This document shows, piece by piece, positions 34,929-46,899 of a stretch of 64,000 bases of DNA; position 1 is the stretch's first letter; every line of letters begins with the position of its first letter. The notes below the pieces were generated by a model, which saw nothing but the letters and a program-made list of their open reading frames with translations, was not told the origin of the DNA and did no database searches. Position numbers and translations under genes: made by a program. This DNA is from Antedon mediterranea. Taxonomy: Eukaryota > Echinodermata > Crinoidea > Comatulida > Antedonidae. The stretch covers positions 10,624,601 through 10,688,600 of the forward strand of contig NC_092677.1 in the NCBI RefSeq assembly GCF_964355755.1, written 5' to 3'.

Positions 34929-37866
34929 TTATGTCATGCTATAAAGTAAGAAGAAAAGAACATCATCAATCAGGTAATAATTAGAAAATTTGCTCAATAG
35001 CTCAAAATTCTTAATCTCAAAAATGCATTCTGCAACCAAACTTCTCTGATACATCTGACGTTTTGAGACTGCCAAACGGGATTCAGCTTTAGGCCTGTCA
35101 AACGAGATTCAGTTTTAGGCCTGGAAAAGGCACTTCAGTTTTTGGGCTGCGTATGGGGTTCAGAGACTGTAAATGGGGTTTCAGTTTTTAATTATAAGTA
35201 AAAAGCAATAGCATTTTTTTTCTCTAAAGCTTTGTCTTCACTATCAAACTTTATGTGACAAAAAAATGACATCATATCACTCCCATATTTGGGCACATCA
35301 CATTTGTCAAACTAGTTTGATAGTGTAGACAAAGCTTTAGATTTCAAGAGTTGGACCCAAAAATTTTTAATGCATATGAAGACTACAACCACAATTAGTA
35401 ACTTGGTTCTTACCTGTCAATAAGAGATTCTCTCATTGGTGCAGCAATTCCCGATGCCTTAGAATCACCTAATTTAAATATGCCCTCAACCACCGACAGT
35501 TCTATACTTGTGGTATCTAGACCACAGAATGCACACCAATCGTTCACCACCATACCGGCACCGATGACATCACAACCACGGTTCACAGTACCAGCCTAGG
35601 GAAAGTAACAAGTAAATTCTATCATTGCAATCAGCTTGGCTAAAATTACTTTGCATAAAATTATAAAGCTCTGTCTACTCTATCCAATTTTATGACAACA
35701 AAATGTGATGTTCCCATATATGGACACGATGATTTCATATCACTATTACCATTACTTTTTTTGTCACTAGTTTGATAGGGTAGGCAGAGCTTAAGAGAAT
35801 TCTATTTATGGTGACAAACCTTTAACGAGAAAGACAATTTGAATTGTCTATTTTTTCGCTGATACTGTACATGTATATTCACTAAAAATACAACTCATTC
35901 TACGAAATATAACAATGAATAATACTACATTGTTTTGAAATTTACAGCAGGAACTGAAATTTATTTATTATTTACTACTTCTCAAAGGTTTGAATCATAC
36001 CAAAAAAAATATCAATGAAACAAATATCTTACCGCTAAAGGCACTTGCAAAAGGGATGACAGTTCATTTTGATCTTCAATTTTTGTTTTCGGGTGAACCT
36101 ATAAATAAATAACAGTATGTCAGCAACTGATAATAACATTATAGTAATAATTATAACCATTTATTCAAAAATATTGTGGTTGCAGCACCTGAATTACAAC
36201 AATATTTACAATAATATAAAAATACAGATAAGAAATATCAAAAATTATTATTAAAATATACAAATAGAAAATGGCAAAAACCAAATGTGGAGACAAAGTA
36301 ACACAAAAATTGTGCAAGATGAAAACAGGAATCATTTATCAGTAAGAAGTTTGGCGAATGGAATAGCACTATTGACATATCGTTTGGTTTGAACTCAGGA
36401 GATAAGGAATTCATTGGATTTTCTAAAGCTCTGTCTACACTATCAAATTCTATGTGATGTGCCCATATATGGACTTGATGATGTCATATCAATACCATAT
36501 TTGGACACATCACATTTGTTTTGTCAAACTAGTTCGATAGTGTAGAGAGAGCTTTAGAACCATACTGTGAGTATGATAAGTAATAGGGAACAAATCCATG
36601 TATGTATTGGATGGAACTGACGCATCGCTGTGCAAATTCTTTACATAATCTTATGATGAATCTATTTTCCATCACTTACTAGTGCACCTTGGTTGCTGAG
36701 TGCACAATAACTTCCTACAAGGACATTATCAGCAACTGTTTGTCTAAACACGTCAACTTTTAAAACATCTGCTATAATTTCTTCTGTTTCCTGCAAAAAG
36801 AAATGCATAAAATGTTTTAAACACTTTTTTGACTATAATAAATAACCAAGGTAAATAAATTAATAATAATTTGATGATGCAAAAAGTATCCAGCAAAAAT
36901 AAAAGCAGTTGCACAGAATAGAAATGAATGGATAAATCTTGTGATGTGTATTTCCAAGGCAGCCCAAATGAAGAAGTACTTGGACCTCTCCGCGACGAGG
37001 CTGTAAAGTAAGTAGTAGTAAGTAAAAAGGACAATATATCAAGCCACCTTTCATCAATTTACCTTGTCAATATCAGTGTGCGCTAATGCTACGTAATCGT
37101 TACATGCGATAACATTTCCGAGAGCTGAAAGTCTCTCTTCTACTCGCTGAATTTTAACGGAATCTGGTAGTGAGTTACGAATATGTTGAAGTTCTTGATC
37201 AGTTGTATTACTTGGAACTAGAAGACCATGCCGGTTACCTAAAAAGAATTATTTATTGTAATTTATTATGCAAGTTTTGTTTAAAGTCTTCTTTTTTTTC
37301 ACTTACACTATATTATCATATCTAGTAAAAAACATAATGAAAATTTGTGAAAAATAAAATGAGATAATAATAACTAACCAACTGTTAGGCGTCCAACTAT
37401 TCTACAGTCAGCAATTGAACAACGTACAACTGGGATAACATCAGACAATTCACCCTCAAATACACTAAATTAAATATTGAAAAAAACGTCATAACCAAAT
37501 TTTACACAATTTTAAAAATTATGGTTTTTTTTTAACATTTATTAATTATCAAATTATTTTAACTTTACCTAAATTATTATTTATTCGTTAACAAATGATA
37601 AAAAAAACCAAACAGACTTATAAAAGGTTTTAGAGCTAGGCCTAGCTAGGCTCACTTTACGTCCAGTGGGCCATTGGGTGAAGCAGGCGGCCAACCACCT
37701 GAGTACGGACAGACGCGAGAGAGAAGAAGAAGGGCTTTCTATTAATTAGCCAAGCCTACCTGTAGAAATTTTCGGATCCTCCGATTGCTACTAAAGCATA
37801 CGAATTTGTAAGTTTTGAAAATACACCAATTTCATTATTGTTTTCAAAAGACGCACGAAGAGCCAT
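34929..37866 (-). CDS. EIF6: Eukaryotic translation initiation factor 6
   Basis: eIF6 binds the 60S ribosomal subunit, is needed for its maturation, and keeps it apart from 40S. Seven coding exons: 37866-37760, 37464-37379, 37238-37063, 36790-36680, 36098-36033, 35595-35414, 34938-34929. They sum to 245 residues, exactly the human length. N terminus [20 protein letters not shown] matches human [47 protein letters not shown] and the terminal LIDSMT (human LIDSLT) are also clear. The last coding exon has only ten bases (C-ATG-ACA-TAA after AG). The protein is highly conserved and complete. Divergent partner of CFAP418; upstream in tandem with the C18orf63 orthologue on the same strand. An 82-codon ORF at 34651-34899 lies downstream in the 3' UTR and is probably chance. 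Confidence 0.97.
35227..35339. mobile_element. MITE family A, copy 13
   Basis: TAAAGCTTTGTCTTCACTAT to ATAGTGTAGACAAAGCTTTA, TA at both flanks. CArG box CCATATTTGG at 35283. Last EIF6 intron. Confidence 0.88.
35665..35793. mobile_element. MITE family A, copy 14
   Basis: AAAGCTCTGTCTACTCTATC to GATAGGGTAGGCAGAGCTTA. CArG box CCATATATGG at 35714. EIF6 intron. Confidence 0.86.
36425..36555. mobile_element. MITE family A, copy 15
   Basis: TTCTAAAGCTCTGTC at left and GAGAGAGCTTTAGAA at right, so flanks are symmetrical. CArG boxes CCATATATGG (about 36464) and CCATATTTGG (about 36496, followed by ACAC). EIF6 intron. Confidence 0.87.
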
Positions 37867-38277
37867 CTTGACAAAACTAACAATAATACTTGAATAAAAG
37901 TGTAATTTTCTGTCACTTCCTTAGACCAGAACACAACACGTTGTTTCGGTCTGCTTGTGCAATTTTTATTTTATGACGTAATCTTGCTTCATAACATTTG
38001 TCTAAAGACAATTAAAATTAAATAAATGATGCAGTAATGATTTAAAATATATTTAGCTACAAGAATAATTTTGGTAATAATATAAACAATTGAAAATATT
38101 ATAAATACTATCTTTTTTACCAAATAATATATTGTAAATGAATAGGTCAACTTTTATTAGGTCACAGTTAGTATGGCAACGTTTTGTCGCCAATAAACAA
38201 CTGAACAGAGAATAAGCATTCTACATTATTAATTCTGTGTTAATTCCTTATTAATTAAAGATATATTATTATAGATC
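37867..38277. promoter_or_regulatory. Bidirectional promoter region EIF6 / CFAP418
   Basis: Only 411 bp separate the two divergent start codons. I see no canonical TATA box placed convincingly and no CpG island; a 'tatgacgtaatc' CRE-like site is at 37973. That the segment promotes both genes is inferred from geometry. Confidence 0.5.
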
Positions 38278-40361
38278 ATGGCAGATGATCTTGATGACTT
38301 ATTAGATGAAGTAGAAGGCAAGTTCTGCAAGAAACCGTCATCTAAAGCCCCTGTAAAGTATACTCAAAGGTAGGCTAGCTCTAGTAGTAGACTGTAGTAC
38401 TAGGCCTAGTTAGTAGGCCATGACATGAATGAAACACCAGTGAAATGACTGCCAGGTCACTCCCTATCCCTTCCTACTCGGGAATCCTAGTTGATTCTGC
38501 AGCTTGTGGAAAAGTGGTACAAAAGCCATTATTTCTACCTAGGTCTTGAGACACATAGTATCAATCATGATCGAGCCAAGCTTGATATAAATAAATAATT
38601 GAAGACAGGAGAGGTTCAATAATTTGTTTTTTAAGTAGTAATATAAATACTGATGTAATTTTTTATTTTACAGGTCAAAAAATAAAACTGATCTTGATGA
38701 AGATATAAGTGCAATTATTGATGATGTTGATGAAGAAGAACCATCAAATTCCACAATTGTAAAGCTTTTTTAATTAAGAATAGTGTAGTAATACTCTAAT
38801 AATAATTTAAATATTCATGATTTACATTTGCAACACAACACAGCAAGTTACATGTCGTATAAATAATAGATATTTCCATTTACATTATCAACCACATTTT
38901 ACATTCAAGTTATAACATGCTGCGACATTACTGTAGCGATATTACAGTAATTTTATAATTTTTTCTATTTTCTGAGGAATCATCCTTATTTTTTTCATTT
39001 CCATTATTATTTACACGTGTATTAAACTTATGTTTTCTCTCGACTTTTTTTCTTGTAGGCAAATTTCCCAACAACAACAAATGGCAATGAAAATAAAAGT
39101 AGTAAATGTTCGTCATCATTTCGCAAGTGCTTCCCTGTTTACCTTGGTGGCAGTTCTAGTAAAATGGGCGCTAGTTCTTCAATAACACAAAAGTTAGTTG
39201 TATTTTCTATTTTGTAAAACCAAAAAAATAAAAACCTGACCTAGCTTGGTCATTGGTCATCTTAACAAATTGAAAGCTTCCTATTATTTATATTATAAAA
39301 TAAATTTATAACACTTTTTTTATAGGTCATGTGACCAGCTTCGTTGCACATCATGTGATTTCAAAGTTGTATTTTTCGATGATTATGTCTGGCACAGTAC
39401 CTGTGATTACTTGTTCCTTAGAAATAATGTTCCAGATTTTCAAAAATTGAAATCAAAACTAAAAAAAGAAAAAGGTAGAGTATCTTAAAATCATCTCAAT
39501 CCTGTCTCCTGGCGTTTGACTGTCATGTTATTCCAGTCTGCCCTCTGGCATTTGGCTGTCATGTTATTCCAGTCTGCCCTCTAGCATTTGGCTGTCATGT
39601 TATTCCAGTCTGCCCTCCAGCATTTGGCTGTCATGTTATTCCAGCCTACCCTCTAGCATTTGGCTGTTATGTTATTCCAGTCTGCCCTCTAGCATTTGGC
39701 TGTCATGTTATTCCAGCCTACCCTCTAGCATTTGGCTGTCATGTTATTCCAGTCTGCCCTCTAGCATTTGGCTGTCATGTTATTCCAGTCTGCCCTCTAG
39801 CATTTGGCTGTCATGTTATTCCAGTCTGCCCTCTAGCATTTGGCTGTCATGTTATTCCAGTCTGCCCTCTAGCATTTGACTGTTATGTTATTCCAGTCTG
39901 CCCTCTAGCATTTGGCTGTTATGTTATTCCAGTCTGCCCTCTAGCATTTGACTGTCATGTTATTCCAGTCTGCCCTCTAGCATTTGACTGTCATGTTATT
40001 CCAGTCTGCCCTCTAGCATTTGGCTGTTATGTTATTCCAGCCTACCCTCTAGCATTTGGCTAGTTAATTATTCCACTTCTAGTTGGTTATTATTTATTGA
40101 TTTAAATTCATTTTGAAAATGTGCCTAAACATTTTTAATAATATAAGTCAAACAAAATTGACCTAATTATTAGTCTTTCTGTACTTAAAAATGGTTTAAA
40201 TATTATATTCATATTTTATTAATTATAATAATGACATTATTTTTTTTATTGTAGGTACCAGAGCATATGCTTGTCAATGTAAATGGAAGTCAATCAAGCA
40301 CCAATTGGAATTGAGCATAGATCATGAATTAAATTGGGTATGTGGTAAACACACTACATAA
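38278..40361 (+). CDS. CFAP418: Cilia- and flagella-associated protein 418 (C8orf37)
   Basis: Ciliary/photoreceptor protein; human mutations cause retinal dystrophy and Bardet-Biedl-type disease. Five coding exons: 38278-38369, 38674-38758, 39059-39192, 39326-39474, 40255-40361; phases join to 188 residues (human 207). N terminus [17 protein letters not shown] matches human MAEDLDELLDEVESKFC. The Cys-rich C-terminal RMP domain is intact: [43 protein letters not shown] and WVCGKH, where human ends; here two extra residues (TT) precede TAA. The acidic linker ([18 protein letters not shown]) corresponds to the variable region in human. A 36-bp minisatellite fills much of intron 4. The start is fixed by homology and by the first ATG after a 5' TAA-rich leader. 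Confidence 0.96.
39498..40070. repeat. 36-bp minisatellite, ~15-16 copies, in CFAP418 intron 4
   Basis: Unit TCTGCCCTCTAGCATTTGGC followed by tgtcatgttattccag; variants tctg/ccta, ggct/gact, gtca/gtta. The edges are degenerate (first copy 'cctgtctcctggcgtttgac', last copy 'ctagttaattattcca'). Confidence 0.96.
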
Positions 40362-42131
40362 TTGTAAATTTTAAATTAAGTTCGTGGTCAGTAAATTTAT
40401 TATAAACATTCCAAGAAATCCTGCCAGTTTTTGTTGGTCAGTGTTAGTATTTTGTAAAATTAATTTTAATTAAGTAATTTGAAATAATACTAGTAGTATT
40501 TTGATTAGCTAAACATCTTTGTAGTTCACTTTTTTGTAATTAAATTATTACTTATGTAATACTTTTTAAATACTAAGCCTAGTAGTAGTAGTCAATACAA
40601 TATAAGTAATATTAATTAATATTTTGTATTAATTAATATTAATATACAATTATAATTAATTACAAGTCTATAACCTCATCATTCAATTATTTAATTTACT
40701 AATTATTAATTAATAACTTATAACAAGTTCCTCTAATAGCGTTTTATTTATTTATTTATTCACATTATAATGGATAATAACAATTGAATGATAATAGTAA
40801 TCGATGATGGTCGATAGTAATCGATGGTAATCGATTAGAGTTTATTAAGTGCAGTATATCTATTTTTTATTATTTTAGGCAATTTATAATTTAAACGTGT
40901 CTGTCCATAATTGCTATTAAAACTTACTGTATTTTATGTTTAACAGTTAAATAAATTTTTGCGCTCTTTTAATGTTCGCGCTCCTTTAATGTTCGCGCTT
41001 GTTGATTGTAATAATTGTACAGTACTAATTACGTGCACTAAAAAAGAAGAGTTCTGCTAATATGATAACATTATTTGGAGCTCGAAAGAAGTATTCTATT
41101 ATTTATTCTATCAAGCAACAGCGAGACTAGGATGAGGCTATCGGCATGTCATCCGTGCGTGTAATTTAAGTTTTCAATTGGAACAGTCGACCATGATATC
41201 TCTGATCTTGTTTGTGATGACACCAACAATTCTACGCAGTTTACTGAAGTACAGATATTTTGTTGTCGATGTTTTTTACTTATATATCACTGTTGTACTT
41301 GTAGTTGTTTATTATTGTTATAAGTTTCATTTTATGGTTCTACTCTAAAATATTTAAAATCGTTATGTTATTCATTCATCAGTGTTTGTTAGTAGGTATA
41401 CTAATCTTAAATTGATTTTATATATGTGGTCAACTGGACCACGACGGTTTCACGACCGATCCAGGTCGTATCATCAAACCGAATGATTTGACCAATTTAC
41501 CAGGTTTATCGTTCTATCCTACCTGGATGAATGACAATAACCATACTCATCTTATTTATCATCAATATGTATGTAAATACAGTATATATTTTCTATAAAT
41601 GTTGAATCTGTTTATTATGCAATACTTAGCACTTACTACCTATCACCTTGAGCTAAAATAAAATGAAGGGTTACACCTAAATAGTCAAGTCTGTCGTCGT
41701 TATGGTTTTTTGTGTCCGCAATCTCGATCACAACACTCTCCAACACTTCGTGAGCAATTGTATTTATATTTTGAAGAATGTGCAAACTTATCACGAAACA
41801 TTTAATACTGAAAATTGTCTTGAAAATCACTTTTTCGGCTATTATAAAAAAAATACAAACTATTTATACATACATTATCCAGGTTTATGTTATATCCTGG
41901 CTTAATCTCTATCTTAAGAACGTAAACGAACCGCAAGCGTGTTGACCAATGACAAGCGACAGTTCGAATAATCCATCACTTGTGATTGGTCAACTCACTT
42001 ATGTTGCGTTACGTACTTGTGTTGCGTCTCTAGTGGGAACCAAGCATTAACGAAAAGATAATATTAAGATTAATACGTTTCTATTACGTCATGATATTAG
42101 TTATATTTAGTTACAAGAAGGTACTTGTCCT
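40362..42131. other. Convergent intergenic region, AT-rich
   Basis: Lies between CFAP418 (+) and the FGF-like gene (-). Holds AT-rich sequence, an 'atggtcgatagtaatcgatggtaatcga' short repeat near 40800, a duplicated 'cttttaatgttcgcgctcctttaatgttcgcgct' at 40965-41000, and MITE B copy 2. The opposing ORFs at 41636-41905 have no homology that I recognise. Confidence 0.45.
41920..42046. mobile_element. MITE family B, copy 2 (partial)
   Basis: 'gaacgtaaacgaaccgcaagcgtgttgaccaatgacaagcga' through 'tgcgtctctagtgggaaccaagca'; matches the right part of the 181-bp element. Confidence 0.75.
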
Positions 42132-42348
42132 CTAATTATATTTCTGTAGAAAGCTATTACTCCTTCTTGCTGTGGGGTATAATTTTATGAGAAGTTTGTA
42201 CACGTCTTGATCAGGACGTTTTAAGTTCGTTAACACTTTAAAAGCACAGATGACCGCTTGTGAATTATATAAACTAATAATAATCGGTACTTCTTGATAC
42301 GTCTGACCGTCGGGGATGTCATGAAGCATATGACGTATTTGTGTGACC
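42132..42348 (-). other. Possible extra 3' exon of the FGF-like gene
   Basis: After a good acceptor (ttaattttcag at 42349-42360, minus strand) an open frame of about 71 residues runs to a stop: VTQIRHMLHDIPDGQTYQEV and on to SFLQKYN. Its frame needs two leftover bases, which neither obvious donor of the previous exon supplies. A 13-base micro-exon between acceptor and donor near 42432-42450 would restore phase. Speculative; it could be a separate gene or chance. Confidence 0.25.
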
Positions 42349-42673
42349 CTGAAAATTAAATAAAGAAAATAATCATTTGCATTGTGAACCAAATAAAGAT
42401 AGCATAACGATGGAGGCAAAAATAATTTTTTACCTCCATGGCATACCTAGCATGGCATTAACACAAACACAACAAACCACCCTGTCCTAAACAGAAACAA
42501 AATCTGGAAGGCGTATGTTGAAAGAAAACGTTATAATTCTAGAAAAAAATATTAAAATTAAGCTGGTGGTGTGACGTTTTAGAAAAAGAGGATATATAGG
42601 CCTACACATGGTTGTCTCATTACATCGTTTTATTGTGCATCGGAAACGCATACAATGATCAGTAAGGCAGGCA

Positions 42674-45600
42674 TCAATAATTAGTATAAAAAGCATAACA
42701 GGTACCTACCACAAGAACGACTTTGAAATGGCCCTGTGTCCCGTCCCCAGACGATCTCATACTTTGTACTGATTGCATGTCTGAGTTACCGCTATATTTC
42801 CTGTGAACTGATATGAAACGGTTAGGATTGTGTACGGACTCAAACTTGACGTACATACCATCAACGAAGTGTACTTTAAAGCGGCATTTTGGATCTCCTT
42901 TACCCTGTAAGAAAATAGTAACGAATAAAGTAGACATAACATTCCTACTTGTATACGAATTTAAGACAAACCAGAGACAAAAATATACCCCTCCTTGACC
43001 CTCAACCACCGGCTAAAGAGGAGGGATTCCGCCTCTGCCGCGCCAACGGAAAACTATGTTCACCTGTTTTGGAACTGAGAACGCGCACCCCACTTCCTAA
43101 CCAGCGTACACCTTAAAAACACTGCCATCATCACATTTATTGTCGTCACCGCCATAGGGCTTCTGTTCGAAAAGAAGCCCACTTAAGAGTACTAAAAAAC
43201 GAATAAGCCCATGCGCTTCTTTTCGAGGTTTTACGGTATCTTTGTCAATCGTATCATCCCTTTGATGTCAGTACGCAAATAGTAGACTGAACATCATGTT
43301 TTGTTAGACCTACTTACATCAGCATAAAGTGTACCACTGCGTAGGACTAATATGTGCAGAGGATTTGCAACAGATCTTAAGGTCACGTGCTCATCAAATA
43401 TCTGTACAACAAATTGAGCTGCAAGAAACAATACAAGATAATTATCCAAAAAGTATTGGAAAAATGCTGATCAAAACACAGAAATGTATACGTAAACAAC
43501 ATGATTTGAAAATAGTGATTATAGGCTAACTATTTGCAGCAGCATTCATAACCACCAACCAACACCGTGTAGGCCTAATTGTTTACCTGATTTACACGAA
43601 TAAACTATAGCATACCATTTTTGTAATTTCAAAAATAAGAAAATAAGCAAAAAGTAAAAAGAAAATCGCACTAAATAACCGAGATGAGTTGAACACGGAC
43701 ACTTGCGTGATCTGACTATACCGAGTTTGAACAAATCAAGTATATGGTATCAAAGTGAAATGTGTCCAAGTAATACAAGGATACTCAGTATATATATTAA
43801 AAAGGCGCACGTCATGTTGAATACAATTCACCACTATTAATTGAACTGCATTACTCTGATTAAATGTCCATAATGGATTTGAGAGGACACAACTTTGATG
43901 TAGGCTAGGCCTAAACCACTATTTCTGCATTGTAACTAAACAGTTAACTAACACACTATTGATGTTTAACTTAATTGAGATGACATCATTTTGATGTAAA
44001 CCAGTTCAGTAAAGCACAGTTGGCAACCAATGTGTTTTGTCAACTAATGACCAAATAAATCATTAAAAACTTAATTAGGTAATTTAGTGATACACCGCCG
44101 CAGCTGAAAAATGTTATTAAATAAATTTAACGTCTTATTAATTGCTCAAATAGGAAATACAACATATTGAAATGATCAAGTCATTTATCGTCATAGCGAC
44201 GTCTGCTGAAGATGTGCAGTAGTTCTCAAAAGCGTGATCACGGATGACCCAAATACAAGAGCAAAATTATTGTAATCAATGCAATTGATGTTTTTCACGA
44301 AAAGGACAGCGCAGAAATCGTAAGGTAAAACAAGGAGACAATGCACGAAATTTAGACAAGAAAGTGTAATAAGTGCAGGAAAATGAATTTATCATTTAAG
44401 GATAAACCTCAAGACCACTTAATGTCCAATAAGAACTGACCGTACTGTTAAAACATAATTATATACTACCCATTTGTTCATTTCATGGGGAAATAGTCCC
44501 CTTTTTAGTGGTAGTGTTGTCCAATGAATAGGGACAATTGAATGAGAAACAGTATAACGGATCCGTAACAAATACATCACGCAAACGTTTCATCTCTACT
44601 TACATTGCTTTCCGTAAATCCCGTTAAAGTCTATTTTCCCTGTCAATGCGTTCACTCGTAAAAGACCCCCTGTCGTTCGAGACTCCAGTTGAATAATGTT
44701 ACCACTGTGAAATTCGGTTGCCTGGTAATAGTAAACAAGATCATAATTTTTTGTAATGTATGTCTAGGCGTATTAGAATAATGTAAAATTATGTGTTTGC
44801 AACACTGAAGTTACAAAGTCCAAAAACTCAACTGATATTAATGGTGTAGGAACAACATAATGATTCAAAATGTATACTTTTATTCTACAATTGGCTACGA
44901 CTCGACTCTATAGTTGTCAGTTGAATTGTACGATCCAAAACATAGGCAGGTCTCCCTCCAATTAAAGACCACTTTGGGGACCCAAGTTTGTGTGGTCTAT
45001 ATAGCGTTTGTCTCTAATTAGAATCCTTATTATTTATTTCTTATTTATTCAATTTTCTGCCATATACAATACAAAGAAGACAAAACAAATATAAAAGGCA
45101 AGGAAAGACCAACTAAAGGAGTCTTTAATTGGAAGGAGACCTGTACAGCAAAATGTAAAACTTACCATAACGCCAACAGCATGGAGGTTGAACCCACTAC
45201 TATGAACATACGAACCCTAAAGGAAATCAACGTTTAAACATTAATAAAAAAACACATTACTAAATCAATCTCAGTCGGCTCATCACAACCGGTTTGCTCG
45301 ACTACTAGTTCCAAACTAATTACTGTGTGTGAGTGCGAATAGATCTTTATATTGTGTGCAAGGTATCGATGGCAATAAACTCGGTAAATAGATGCTTCGT
45401 CATGCATTAGATCAAAGCAACGACTTAGTATAATTACTCTATTTACATAGAAAAGTACTGTTTTTGTTATAAGCCTTAGAGAAATGTACTTGGGTTTCAA
45501 ATATCGCACCCGAGGGTATCTCAGACCAGGCATAACTACAATATTAATGTAATTGCCTAAGGTAAAAGGAGCGACACTAGACCTACTAATAAAGGAAGAG

Positions 45601-46891
45601 GTGAGAGATGGAGTTAGTAAACATAAAAACGAATGTTAAGAGACGTTCAGGCCAAATAAAACGAAATTTGACCAATACCAGCGATATCTTTTCTCAGACA
45701 TATCAGAGCTAAACAACGGCATTGAAAAATGCATTTTCTCTGTCAAATAATTACTTGGACTTGGAGTCTGATTGTTACGTTATACGTTGTTTGTACGCGT
45801 ACGTACGTCAACTCTGGTTATACCACAATATGATATTGAATCTAGATACCATAACGATTATTCTAAAATCATATTGCAGATAAGAGAGGGCTTTAGTGGT
45901 GTACCCAATTATTCTGTATCGTGAATATGTGATACGTTACCATTATGTATCTTAGTAACCTAAGTCTATTATTTGTTTAGTTGAGTTTCGTGTTTATTCT
46001 TTTGTACGCCTAATAATACTATGTTCGTACATCATATAATCGTGTTGCTATGATATTTACAATTGCTGTTAACCTTCGTACAGATAGTAGGCCTAGACTC
46101 ATAATAGAGACGTGCACCTCTAAGACCAACAAAGTTATGTAGTTGTTATAAAAAGCTCTGTCATATTTATTGAAGGTGATCCATCCAGCAATTGCTGATC
46201 ATTAGGGAACCTCAGAGGAGGCTCACAAGACATATACACAGGATGATCTACATAAACAAAGTCTTATTACAAGTCTTTGGGAGTGGAGTCCTTAGAAAAG
46301 ATCCTGGGACTTGAACCCAGGACCACTGGAGTGGTAGCCAAGCATCATAATCATCAAGCCACAACTCCACTAAATAATTGTTGCTAGATGCTGAAACCCG
46401 GGAATGAACCAGGGACAATGAAATTGCAATGTTATGGAAACAGACATATACACTTGTCCTCAACCAATGAAATCTTTTTGCTTTTACTTAATTCTCAACT
46501 TGAGTACAATATTAGCCTTGCTGGTTATAAAGCGTGGTTCCCACTAGCGACGCAGCACAGGGACGTAACGCAACGCAAGTGAATTGACCAATCACAAGCG
46601 ATGGCTTATTCGCTTGTGATTGCTAACTGTCTATAACTTCGCTTGTCATTGGTTAAAACGCTTGCGTTGCGTTTACGTCCTTGCGTTACGTTCTAGTGGG
46701 AACCAAGCTAACGTATTCACATACGGTTACCTTAATGTTCTTTGCCTGCATTGTCGATGGTGCCCATCCGTACAGTGTATCCATCCATAACTACAAAACA
46801 AACATTTTAAAAATAAATAAGGTCATCAAAGTTATCAATCAATACAAATAAAAATGTGTTTTTTTTCATATTAACTTACATCAAACTCCAT
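42674..46891 (-). CDS. FGF-like beta-trefoil protein
   Basis: Exons: 46891-46880, 46790-46731, 45216-45166, 44721-44604, 43418-43318, then 42904 to a stop at 42674 if unspliced, or a donor after 42710. This gives about 190 residues. The core reads as a beta-trefoil of the FGF/IL-1 fold: IIQLESRTTGGLLRVN, then VTLRSVANPLHILVLRSGTL, then CRF-KVHFVDGMYVKFESV, FISVHRKYSGN and GDGTQGHFKVVL. Against the PROSITE FGF signature, G-x-L-x-A, then six residues, x-C-x-F, and Tyr at the right spacing are present; the acidic residue before Cys is Lys and the E/Q is Val. The start MEFD is preceded by an in-frame TAA; I see no N-terminal signal peptide, as in FGF1/2 or intracellular FGFs. Named subfamily not assignable. 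An untranslated first exon with a donor near 48117 is possible. Confidence 0.62.
46145..46380 (-). mobile_element. tRNA-derived SINE S1, copy 4 (antisense)
   Basis: Reverse of the S1 body: 'ggacttgaacccaggacc' is the complement of the B box, 'agccacaactccact' the complement of the head, and 'gcaattgctgatcattagggaacct' the complement of the 3' part seen at 11815-11850. Intron of the FGF-like gene. Confidence 0.75.
46529..46709. mobile_element. MITE family B, copy 3 (181 bp)
   Basis: AAGCGTGGTTCCCACTAGCG to CTAGTGGGAACCAAGCTA. Same length as copy 1 at 15288, with only a handful of differences. Lies about 20 bp from the donor of the FGF-like exon 46790-46731. Confidence 0.88.
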
Positions 46892-46899
46892 TTTTTAAG

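Noticed and set aside
41636-41905. Opposed ORFs between CFAP418 and the FGF-like gene
   Set aside because: Overlapping on both strands, no homology, no convincing splice sites.
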